This document shows, piece by piece, positions 23,228-34,230 of a DNA stretch of 64,000 bases. The notes below the pieces were generated by a model. It was not told the DNA's origin, did no database searches, and saw only the letters and a list, made by a program, of their open reading frames with translations. The stretch comes from Phytoseiulus persimilis (taxonomy: Eukaryota > Arthropoda > Arachnida > Mesostigmata > Phytoseiidae): NCBI GenBank assembly GCA_037576195.1, contig CM075102.1, positions 33,910,745 through 33,974,744 of the forward strand, read 5' to 3'. The first letter of the stretch is position 1; the number at the start of each line of letters is the position of its first letter. The position numbers and the translations under genes were made by a program.

Positions 23228-25630
23228 ATGGCATACAAAATAGCCTATTTCTCAATCCGGAAGCCCGACGATTTCCCCACGAGGAACGACAAGGATTATT
23301 ATGACGACGAGGACTACGATCCGAACGAGTTCCCCAACAACGGTGTGACCCGCGCCCGTGTCAACGAGAACATCGCCTACGCGGCACTCGGTGAGCATTC
23401 CACAGTAGTAAAACTCTTCTGGACCGAGCGTGGTTTCGCCACCTAACAGCTCGATCGTTCGAGTTTCGGAAATGTAATCGGTGAACTATACTCGGCACAA
23501 ACCCGATTCGATCTGAGCAATACAAATTCGAGAGCGGACTGCGGCGTAATTCGAACATGGTGTCATTATCGTTCTGTTTTCTATCGCACTTTCAGGGGTG
23601 ACTGTATTTGTATGCCTCTTCGTTCTGGGACTCCTGTGCTTCATGTTGAAAACAAAGTGAGTGAAAAAAATGTTCGGACTTGGTGTTGTCATCGATCACT
23701 GATGGGTGGGCAATGGCCTGGGGGTGAGAGGGAAAAGAAGGGAGTCAGAAGGACCCCGTTGGATGCAATGTGAGCTCATAGAGGGAGCGTTCTCGGCGCG
23801 GCCCACTCTTCAGTTCAGAGGTGGTTCCATGGTGCACGTCACTGGAAGATGGAATCCGAGGACGTCGAAGTTCGTTTCAAGTGTCCAACGATCGGTTCGG
23901 GTCTCGCAGATTTGATCTCGCTGAAGTACTTTGCCAGAGAAACAGCTGAATGCTCGAGACGCACCACCTGGCTCGATCTGGTGACTGCCATCGTTGAGGG
24001 AGCCTCCTTGGGATGTTGGCGACAAGATGTTTCTCGGAATTGCCGAACGGACTTGGTTTAAGAGCTCAATTTGTGAATTCTGTCCAGGGTGTCTGAACGA
24101 TCGGCTGGCAAGAGCAAGGGGTTCGATAAGTGGGCAACAACCGGTGCGCTTCCCCCAGGTGACGTTCTGGCCTACAGTATTCTAATCGGATCCCGAAACT
24201 GCTCGAGTCTCTATGCGCTCCGCTCTATTCTGGAGAGCGCTGATCGATCCCATATGCTGCTGACATCACATAAGCTGGGGCAGGTTGAGACTCGTTTGAC
24301 GGATTGCGGCCACCAAGGAAAGCTGTCATTTCTCAGAACATTCCCCTTGTGCACCGAGCGGAAGCCAACACCTGAAAGCTCGAATTCGTGTGACTTGGAA
24401 AGCGACCATGTTTTGTTCGAGTTTCAACGAACTTTCGGGGAATCGATCCGATCTTGTAGCATTTCTTCGTTCCGTCGGAACAACGGAGCTTTCGGGCTTC
24501 GGAGTTTCCGGACAGCTTTGAGTGCCTGTTTTCTCGGCTGTGTCTCGACGTGAACTCAATGTCGATTGGAGTAATCTTTTTGGGAGACGGCTATGCATGT
24601 GTCCGTCCAAGAATCTATGGTGATTTCTTGGTTCTTCTTCGATCATCCAAGGATTCCGGAGCTCGTTCCACGAAGAGAGCGAGCTTGTCCGTTTTAGGAG
24701 CCGTCAACGAGCTGAACAGCCTGCGGAGGGATATCTTTGAGCAGTCGAAAACAAACAAGTCCCTAGAAGTGCTCAACGTAGCTCCCCTCGGAAAGAACGT
24801 TCTTGGATTATTCCCTCTTTTTTTCGCTCACAAACGTCGACGCTTTCGGTTTCCCTTTCTCCGCATTCTCTCTTCCCGCATTACCATTCGATTGAATAAC
24901 TGACAGATAGGTGGTATACACGGGAAAATGAGCTTGACGAGAACCAAGTACGTGATTCGCGGCTTAACGTTCTGGATTTGTTCCCGAAGGTCACACCTAG
25001 ATGGCCCAGTCAAGCGATTAGGGACGGTGCTCCGAAGTCGATACGCAGTCGGGTCTCGTCTTGCAAGAAGAAAGCATGCTCGTTCCGTTTACGCCATCGG
25101 AAGCTCGGAGCAGCGAGAAAGGATTCTCTGGCTTGTTTCGAGACAAAAGTGTCGCCGGTCTTTACACGGTCTCATCGAATGCTGATTCCAGGTACATGAA
25201 AGATTCGAACAACTACGATGAATCTCGAGGTGGCAAGTCGTGGTCTCGGATGTTTGAAAAAGAATCAAATCAACCGCAAGAAGCCAAGCGTCCCAGTTCT
25301 ATGCTGGTGAGCTACGGACGGTCGATGCCTTCGTTACCGACGACTTCGAGCCATTGCAATCTCTACGATGACACGCTGTCGTGTTCGAATCTGAGTGCCG
25401 GTCTCACTGGATTCCAAGAGTTGCCCGTATTGGTGAGTCAAGGGAAAGTCGCTCTCAAAGTCTGGCTTGGCAACTCGTCGGTTACGAGATGACAGGATGC
25501 AAAAACGCCGGAGGTTATTGCCGTTCGCTCTGCATCAAGTCGAAATGTTTCTGACGCTGGGAGTCGGCCCTCAAATGTTCCGCACATGAGAGCCGCCCGA
25601 GAACGGATGATAGATTGCACAAATTTCTGA
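23228..25630 (+). CDS. predicted single-pass membrane protein of unknown family, 5 exons
   Basis: I do not recognise this protein. The model is join(23228-23390, 23596-23656, 24911-24947, 25022-25432, 25496-25630), with all phases consistent: 268 residues plus stop. The N-terminal about 53 residues are very acidic and tyrosine-rich (DKDYYDDEDYDPNEFP). One hydrophobic segment follows at about residues 55-72 (VTVFVCLFVLGLLCFML) and then Lys-Thr-Lys. The remaining about 195 residues are hydrophilic and rich in serine, for example GLFRDKSVAGLYTVSSNAD, as expected for a cytoplasmic tail. There is no signal peptide, so the topology could be type III, or more exons may lie upstream of 23228. The donors GTGAGC, GTGAGT, GTACGT and GTGAGT are good. 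The acceptors of exons 3 and 4 are weaker. A second possible terminal exon lies at 25705-25902. The exon chain is inferred; the membrane segment and acidic region are seen directly. Confidence 0.55.
23657..24910. other. intron of the predicted membrane protein
   Basis: In the preferred model this stretch is spliced out, joining a phase-2 donor at 23657 to a phase-2 acceptor at 24910. Open frames inside it, such as 24089-24553 plus, have no recognisable product. An extra exon in a serine/leucine-rich frame near 24650-24790 is possible, but I could not fit it into the phases. Confidence 0.4.
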
Positions 25631-25704
25631 AACACGGGCTCCAGTCTGCACTTGATTCTGGGAGCATTGTTGAGGCTCTGCTCATCGATGGCTTTCTGTT
25701 TCAG

Positions 25705-25902
25705 CTAACTTATACACGACGGAACCGGAATCGAATGAATCGCGAGCTTAGCTATGCAATCGCTTCGGCCAAATCAAAAGTGAATCTCTCGGAGAAAAAC
25801 GCAGCCTCAGTCGGAGAAGGCATTGCCGTCCTCGAGGACGACGATATTGATTTCCAAGACAGCCCTTACGAGGTTGTATTGGACATAAAAACTCCGTTGT
25901 AA
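25705..25902 (+). CDS. alternative terminal exon of the predicted membrane protein
   Basis: A strong acceptor (ctttctgtttcag) precedes a 65-codon frame ending in a stop codon at 25900. Its phase (0) matches the donor at 25433, so it could replace the exon at 25496-25630. The product is hydrophilic: basic at first (TRRNRNRMNREL), later very acidic (VLEDDDIDFQDSPYEVV). No donor that would join it to exon 25496-25630 is obvious, so the two may be mutually exclusive ends of the tail. It could also belong to a separate gene. Confidence 0.4.
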   Translation, partial: LTYTRRNRNRMNRELSYAIASAKSKVNLSEKNAASVGEGIAVLEDDDIDFQDSPYEVVLDIKTPL

Positions 25903-26930
25903 GCTCCCTCGTAGAAAATCTAGATCTATTTCAGTGTCCTCGCGGAAGCTTCCTCTCAAACTCTGAACCATTTTACTGATATGTCTTGGAGAGAGACATG
26001 TGCATCTGGTTGTAGTCTACCGAGTTGGTGCTTGTAGAAACTTATCTTGTACATTGAAGTCGCACAGAGGACAGGTGTGCAATAATTCCGGGATTTTCTG
26101 AAACGAGACCGAAGTGCCTTGTTCCGCAGAATTTGACGCATAACTCACGAACACGCAGCGTCCTACTCAAAATATCCTCTCAAAGCCCAGCCGAGGGCCC
26201 AGGAGAATCCAACGAATGACATGAGCTATCAGTTTAAGGATCAAAAGACCGCGTCGTCAGCTCCAGACAAGCGAACACCCTTTCGTAGAATCTGGGTGAA
26301 CGTTTCCCTGCACTTGGGGCTGAGAAGCACACCTGCGGTTATGCCGACACCGTGCCCCCTCGGAATCTATTCGAGATCTCGCGAAACAAACTCGAGTGTA
26401 ATCTTATTTTTGAGAACGCCTTAGAATGACGGCTCCGTCGAATAAAAATGAGTGTTGTCGAAAGAAGTGGTGGGTTTTTCTTTCGTTCCGCAATGGATGA
26501 GAGCAACCCCCTCTCGCCTAGCAGCCTACTTCAATCTCTCTTTGGCAACTCTCCGGGTCCGGAGATCCTGTGTTCGGGAACAATGAGAACTTCGACGATT
26601 AAATAATTTATGAGGCTTCATTGACTCTCGACAACGACTCGGCCGAACGCTGGTGAGTATTCTGGCCGGTTCAAAATTATTCGAAGCCCTCCCGCGGATC
26701 GATGGACGCCGTGGTCGATGAATGCATCTCAACAAGCTCCGTTTTCGAAAGACTCCAGATTGTAACTGCCTAATTCATTTATCATGCAGGATAGAGTCTC
26801 TCTTCGCCCACAGCGAGCATGTGCCTGGGCCGGCAACGGGTTGAGCCAAGGGAATGAATATTTAGGGTTTTCGGGTCTTCAGAATCTGCGAATCATCTAG
26901 AGCAGCGGAATGATCTCAACCTGGACCATC
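25903..26930. other. region between the membrane-protein gene and the activin-like gene
   Basis: I see no gene here. A plus-strand AATAAA at about 26441 could be the polyadenylation signal of the membrane-protein gene, roughly 540 or 810 bases past its two candidate stop codons. The remaining open frames are short. Confidence 0.4.
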
Positions 26931-26936
26931 TTTATT
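26931..26936 (-). terminator. polyadenylation signal of the activin-like gene
   Basis: A minus-strand AATAAA (tttatt on the plus strand) lies 120 bases beyond the stop codon of the TGF-beta ligand gene, a typical spacing. Confidence 0.65.
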
Positions 26937-27055
26937 AATGCCATCGAGCAGCGTCCGAAATGAAGTTTGTCAACAAAACATTGTTTTCGTTCGGTTGGGT
27001 CGGATGAACTCTGCGGTGCCGCATCCACGAGTTCCATGAGACAGAGACGCTTACA

Positions 27056-28682
27056 TCAAACGCAACCGCATTCATCAACAATCATGTTGGGAACATCGGA
27101 TTTCACTATTTGACCTTTGTTATCATAATAAATTAGACTCATCGGTCGTAGCCGAATCGGTACACAGCAAGCCGGGTCTTCGAGATTCGTCTGGAAAGCA
27201 TGCTAGAGGTTAGGCATCGGATGTTGGTTAATTTGCAAAACAGAGTCATGTCGGAGCGATTGTGAGAATCGATTTTGAATTCGATCACCGTGGGAATCGA
27301 GAAACTCCGCATCGTACATTCGAGGAAATTGGGAAAAGTGCGGGGATGCGACCTTGATAAGAACAATCAGCGATACTCGAAGCCGAACGTACCTTTCGGC
27401 GATACCTATCGAGGATGTACGAGTAATGAGTGTTGAACGTGTCAGGCGTTCTCGGGATGTTACTGCAGTTCCCTTTGCATCTATTGGCATTGTAGCCCGT
27501 CGGAGCAATGATCCAGGAATCCATACCCAACTTGCGAAAATCTATGTAAAGCTTCGTTATACAACAACCCTGGCCGTTTATACAAGTTGGCTCGCTCCGA
27601 GGGATCGTTCGGAACCGCTGTCGTCGCCTGCGATAACTCGCCTTTGAGCTTTTGTCTACTTGGATGTCGATCGTGGGGCCTGTTGCTGCTTCTATAGCAA
27701 ACTGCTCACAGCCGATGCAATCAAGCACTAGGCGGAGTTGCCTCCCCTTCCGGAGCCATCGTGCCACGCGATCAGTGAGATCAACCACCACGGTCTCCTG
27801 ATCACGATCTACTTGACTTGTTTTAAGCAGGACGAGCTCGGTCGCATTGGAGCCTGTGAGAGAACGAAACGGGATCTCGAGAAACCGCAAATAGTTGTTT
27901 GGCTTGACGACATGAGGGCTGCTTCAATTGCTCTCGAAGCGTCTCATTTCACTAAGGAGGGATAGAGGTGGCTCCTTCCTGAGCGGGCTTGGGTGAGAGC
28001 ACGAACCTGGGTAACTGTGATGATTCTTGAGCTCGAAAACACAGATCGAAACAGGGCTTCGGTTTTTCCGGATGAGTTGAAAACGTAAGAATGCACTCGT
28101 GAGCGGAACCTTCCGTCCTAGGTGCGGCGGTGCTTCAAACGAAAACACGGGTTGACCGTTGACGGTCATCGGGGCGATGTTTCCTGAATTCACCAATGAG
28201 AAACCCGCCATTTCAGAATAATCGTCAAACCTCGCATGGAATCAGTGTCCGCCGTGAGATTTCGGAATTCATGCGAGCGTGCGATACTGCTGCTGGTTCT
28301 CCGTTTCATCCTCCGAATTGTCTTTGCTCAACCCCACATTGAAGTTTCCCACGCGATCACAAAACGCCGGACCGCAAGATTGAGACTATCGAAGTTTGTC
28401 AATAATGGAGGCGACGACAAGCGAGTGTCAATCGATCCTATTCCCGTGCTCCGAGCACTATTATCATCAAATAATTATCTAACAAGAGCACGTTGGGGCT
28501 TGTCAGCGTTTCGAAAAGAGAGGTAGGAAAGATGGACTGGATCTCTGATTCGGAAGATGTTTGCAAGCGCATTCCTCACCTGATTCGGGTAACAAAGAAA
28601 ACTGAAGTGACTTCCTTGCACTTGCGGGCATCCATGGCACGAGCAGAACAACCGACGCCAAAACCAGCTCCAGCGACCGCAT
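27056..28682 (-). CDS. activin/inhibin-beta-type TGF-beta family ligand
   Basis: This is a secreted growth factor precursor of the activin branch, whose members act on type I/II receptor kinases that phosphorylate Smad2/3. The exons I can support, in minus-strand order, are 28682-28580, a middle exon ending at 28007 and starting near 28230, 27853-27393 and 27190-27056 (stop). Exon 1 gives a clear signal peptide (MRSLELVLASVVLLVPW). The propeptide follows with SAFLRFQLIRKN. A furin site, YRRRRQR, releases a mature chain of 118 residues (activin A has 116). It contains GMDSWIIAPTGYNANRC and ends DVPNMIVDECGCV, with nine cysteines in the spacing C, CC, C, C, CC, CxC typical of activins. The last two junctions have matching phase. 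The link from exon 1 (phase 1) to the propeptide exon is unresolved; another exon may lie at 28320-28450. Activin-beta is favoured over myostatin because of the CVPIRLRPMSLIYYD segment. Confidence 0.88.
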
Positions 28683-31600
28683 GAACCTCTGACTCCGTCG
28701 TCGAACGTAGCTGTTGACATGCCCTCAGGGATTTGTTTCGTCGGTGAAGTGTCGCATTGTTTTCCAGTTCCTGGTAATGCGAGTTGAGCGCCTTCTGTGC
28801 TCGGGATACCCACCGACGGAAAACTCGCTCAACTAAAAATACACTCTTCTTGCGGCGCAGTGGAGAGGGCGTTTTCAAACGTAATTTAGCTAGTCTTCTT
28901 CTGTCTCGGACAAAAACTCGGAGTTAAGATCCCTCGACATTGCGTTGAGCGCTCCAAGGAAGACATACAAGAGAGGAACAAACATCGAATGCTGCTTCTC
29001 CGGGCTCGGATGTAAGCGGGGTACACAAGTCGTCGAGACGCACAACTCCTGACAGGCTCAAAGGAATCCTTGTCTCATGCTCTCATGAAACGAGTTCTCG
29101 CGGAGGACATGGCAAAGCCTCGACTTTCGGTCTCAACCAGGAGCGCACAGCCACTGATGAAAGTTCAGAAGTGGTCGGCAGTCTCTCCTCCTCCACGACT
29201 TCGATCAGCCCTCACACTCGCGCATATCTTCACTGCGGTGGAATGCCATCTCCGCGTGCTGAATTCGGATCACTGATGATGAATTTTAAGAGACCTGGCC
29301 GGCTTTTTGTTTAAACGCGACCGTTCGCCCACCCACAGTCCGTATAGAGGGGCTTCGAACTCTATAGCACCTCCAAATTCCCTAAGACAAGGATGTCCAA
29401 GAGAAGATGTCTCCTTCCGCCGCGAAAGCTATCAGAAACGAAAAGTTTCGAATCACCGCGACCTACATAGAACAGCCTAGCTCGCGCAGTCACCACGGCC
29501 GGCAAGCTCACGGGGAGGCTAGCTTCATTGAGTCTGAGTCCACCGCCCTGGGAAATCGCGCTGCGGGACTCGTCGATTCGGACTCTCGTTCGTGAAAGTA
29601 TCAAGCAGCTGATAAGAGAGGAGCCCATGTCCGCGAGGCCTTGCGATCGCCGCCTATGAGTTTTCTCTTTGCGGGACTCTTATCTTCGCGGGTGAGGCTG
29701 AAAAGACATCGCATCCTCAGGAAATTCGACCGTGAAATGCATTGCGTGCTCGGAATCAACACGCGTCACTACGGTTATTTTCACCATGGAACGATCATCC
29801 TGCGAGTCGAACTCTCTTTGATATCGATAGGGCTTCGAGACAAATCCGTGACCCACCAGATGGCTGTGGATCCCTTGCTGACATGGTATCTAGTACAGCT
29901 CTGAGAATATGTGTTTTCCACCGGATAGGCTGACTGATAGCACGTGATTTGGGCGACTCGTTGCCGACGGCGGCAGCGACCGAGACGGCGCTGTATTATA
30001 CTCCGAATTCCACTATAACGGCCAACAATAATGGCTTGCAATATCTTCGATACTCGGCGATTTGTCATTTTCGAGCTTTCGATTATTCAGACACGATTTC
30101 TCTTATCGGACAAGTTTCGAGCGGGAGGAATCGGAATCTCCTGGAGCCTTAGTTGTACGCTATCCATCAATGAGGAGAATGCAGCTGCGGGATGAATGTT
30201 ACGCAATTCTCCTGAAAGTTCCCCTTTGCGACTCATGAGTTGACATCCCTCGTTGGGAAACTGATATTGCTCATGTCGACATTCGATTCCATTGGAGACT
30301 TCGGACGTAGACCAATGAATACCCATTGAACGCGGCGAGTTGAACCACGGCGAAATCTTGAACAGAAGCTCCCTGGGGTTCCATTCCTTCAGCTGGGCTA
30401 TTCAAGAATATGGAGCTCTCCGAATTAATCAACATATTCCACACCGATGCCGGCGGTGACGTTACAATACCAGCTCGTATGCGGATCCAACACAGTGTCA
30501 ACTTCACTTTTGCACAACTGGCTCACCAAGCAAGGTCCGAAGCGCCGTGGTTCACGTGCCATGATGCGGAGCACGAACAAGACTCGACTCTCTGGAGAAA
30601 GCGTCTGACTCCTGATCCGTCCAACCTCTCTGAATACGATGCCAACAGTGTTGGAGCAAAGCTGTCGAGCTGTTGAAGCTGCGACATGTATTCCAGGGAA
30701 AACATTCTCGGAGATGATTGAGGTACATCGTGCGCGCAGGGACCTTGTCACTTTCCAAGAATATAGACATGATGGGATTTTTTCAGCGACTTCCGCGCGA
30801 ATTCGGTGAGGTTCAACGTGATTCACTTCCGGTTCACGCGTTTCTGTCACGAACTCGAAACTTTTGCTCTGTGTGAGTGAGCCATCGCAGCGGGACTGAG
30901 AACTCGTGTACAATTCAGATTAATGCGGAATTGATCTTAGACTCACGGAGAAACCCGACGGCAAACGAACGTATAACGTCCTCCATCAACCGGGGACTCT
31001 AGTTTAGAATGGCTCTCAGGACATTCAAGAACGCTTGGAATTGGAAAGGACTTGAAAACGAAACCCAAGCTGTAGTATTGTATGCTGAAATTCAGAGCGT
31101 GATCACGAGAATGCCGGAGCCATGCTGCAAGGCTTCAGTCTGCGGGAGTGGGAGTATTGTGAATCCGTCACTGCTGACCCCCAGGAGAGATGAACCCAAT
31201 TTCGGGAAGTCCGGTTTCTCGGATCATAGTTTGTGCGCTCCTCTCAGATTCGGTTCGGTCCTGACGGTTTCAGGATCGATTGAACAGGGAATGGATTGTA
31301 TCAGGAGATTTCGGGTCGCGCTCTCGCCAGCTCGGCGAATCATGAAGGGCCAGGAACTTTTTATTCGAAGCAGTTCAACGGGGTTGGTTGTCTCATTCCG
31401 CATCGGCTCATTGGCCAACTAGGCCTGACGACACAATGCACAAGACGAACAGCAACGTTAAGAAACCGAAGAAACCTGTCCCAAATTTCGGAATCTCGAG
31501 GATTCGATTGATATTTTGATCAGCAGGTGGACGAGCGTATCTTCTTATCATAATCTCCTGCCCGAAGACTGGCTAAACTTGGTTCATCCTCGGGCGCTCA

Positions 31601-34230
31601 CAGCTCCAAACTCTGTACGAGCCTTCGCGACGTCGTTCTTCAACGCCTGATTACCCATTTCCGATGCGGAGGACCTTGAGAATGTCAGCGTTTTACTGCA
31701 TTTTTCCCTACGCGGCAAGAGTGATTCATTGAGCGGAATCACGTATCGCATCAACGATAACAACGGGACGAAAAACGCAAGTTGAGTCTTCGAAATCGAT
31801 GAATTTTCGATCCAGCATGAGCACGCATCCAATGAGTAAGACAAGCGCCGAGCACGGAAAATTATAAATGACAATGAGATCCAGGAAGCTCGGGTCATCG
31901 CAAATGATCTGGCTTCGTGCTCCTCGCTCGCGAAAAATGTGGTCTGATTTAACTGTCCGACATGACAAGGGCATCCAAGCTCGGCTTGTCCATCGTAGAT
32001 CGGAGACCCGTTGTCTCACAGAAATATGGAGAGCCGCCACGTACTTTGCCCAGTATTTGAGCAGAGCCCTCATTTGTGCGAAAGTTAATTAAATAGCTCG
32101 AATCTTGGACTGCCCGAACGTTCAGAGACTTCTCGGTGCTGTCGTAAGCCTGAATGATTTCGTGTTTGCCCCTGTGGATCAGCGATCGAGAAACGGAGGA
32201 CTCATAGGATCTATCCAATCGTTAGGGGAGTATGAGAATTTGTTGAATCAATACTCAAAGAAACTCTCTTGTTGAGATCACGAAGCCATTGTAGATGAAT
32301 GTGGTCATGCGAGAATCGCAGTACAACTCCACTTCGCAACGTGAAGCCTGACCAAGTACGCATGCCGGATCAAGTAACATCTCCCTGGCCGCATGAATCT
32401 CTTCGGGAAACGGAGAAAAATAGGCAAAAGGTGTTCGTCCACCTGACTTCGAATACTCGAATGGCCGTCGTGATGAGTTCCATTCCGCGCCGTAAATCAA
32501 GTCGCTCGTCCGTATGAATCAGCTGAAAACGGAGAGCACGCAGATCGATTAGTCCCGATATAATTGTTCTCCTGAACATTGACAGTCAGTAGAACTGTTC
32601 CGTTTCAGAGAATGAGCTAGATCTGTACTGCAGTGGCGAGACACTGCGACGATATCCGAAACATGTCATCGTAACGTCGACTACGAGACCTCGAGATTTT
32701 ATTCCAGCACGCTCGTGTCAGTCGCCTGGATTCGTGCATCTGTCCCCAGGAGTTCTGAGCGAAGAGTTGAAAGCCAGAAGTAGAACTCCGAAAAACTTTG
32801 TGGCGGGAGCGGGTGAGCGCTCGCATAACACTGGTAGGGCTTCGTCGATGCTCCGACAACTGGATTCATGTATCAACGCGAGCGCTGCTCGACGACATTC
32901 TACTGGAACGTCGCTCGCGGCATCCAAAAAGTGGGCTTCGGATGTTGATTTTCTCCAGGTTCCTTCCTCGGGTGGGAATCAGTAAGTTGGGTGTCGTGGC
33001 TTGGAGGAGACCGCAGTCCTGATTCGGGCGTTGCTCGCATTGAACCTACCCTAGGAAACCGTGAAGTTGACGTAGCCGAAACGGGTCAAGCCGAATTCCA
33101 CAGGATGATGGCGTTTGTTAGCTCAGCATCTTCCGCCCTCCAGACGTTGCAACAGCGAGTTGGAAGCAGAAATGGAACGCGGTCACATTGGCATTCGTTC
33201 GTTTGAAACAGTCAAGGAGCTTGTGAAGTCGTTCGAAGACAAACAGATCGATGGCGTAAACAAAGACGTGATTCATGCCTGGAGTACTTCTTGTATGGTG
33301 CTTCTCACGCAAGGGCACAGTCAGCCTAACTCAGTTTTAGACTTCCAAACGCAACTCAAACATGTTTGAGCAACTCCTTAAAGAACCGCTTCCGGCTATA
33401 TGGGTTTTAATACAACATACGAACTTGGAATCAATCGGCCATCTGACAGAGTCATCGCTTTTAACTTTGAACTACGTATCTGTCTTTTTGAAGTTCCAGA
33501 AGCGATCCAGGAGTTCTGTGAGGGGCCATGATTGCGGTGGTGGAGCTGGTTCGGATTTGCGGCATACGGCCTCTTCCGACGTTTTCGTTGTGAAAGTGAC
33601 CTATTAGTGCGTGGTAGTCATTCGTGGTCGGGTATTCCACCGCGAGATAATGTTGGTGAGTTCGTGGAGCACACGGGACGCCTCAAGCTGTCGCCGATAC
33701 GCAAGGGCCCCGACAGCCTTTGTGTTCCTGACGCTCCGCGTTCGAAGCAGAAATCGTTCCGGATGGGAATCAGACGCCTCATCTATACCGAGAGAGAAAC
33801 CGTCGCACTAGCAGGGATAGACATCGTCTGCGGAAAGTCAGCTCGGAGAGGCAGGTGGGTTTGTGGTCAGGGGGATCATCCAGAGTGTCGGTTCAGGGGT
33901 GTGAAAATGATCTTTGTTCGCTCCCTCTGGTAATGCCCGCCGCTTGTGTCAAAACCTTCAAAAGCCTTTCGCTGAGGGATCGTTCGAGATTCCGTCTTCC
34001 TCGAGGTCGTTCGGGAGCGAGTTGGTTCGATTTTCGGAGGAACTGACATTTTATTCCTGATCCAAGAGTAAGCTCAGTGGATCTGACGAAAAAGTTCTCG
34101 AACTTTGTCACATCATTTCGAAGGAGAACAGAACCCTTCTCTGGGAACTTTTCGGGAAAAGCACCCTCAGGCGATAAGCTTAAAATCGGCAAATTATGGT
34201 GAAGCATCATAGGCTAAGATAATGGGAGCT
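28683..34230. other. gene-poor stretch, no gene supported
   Basis: This stretch should hold the promoter of the activin-like gene next to 28682. The rest has many short open frames on both strands. Two places look slightly exon-like. Hydrophobic minus-strand frames at about 31600-32550 include one transmembrane-like segment (SALVLLIGCVLML). A plus-strand helical frame lies at about 33115-33369. Neither has a recognisable family, a start or consistent splice phases, so I do not call them as genes. Confidence 0.4.
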
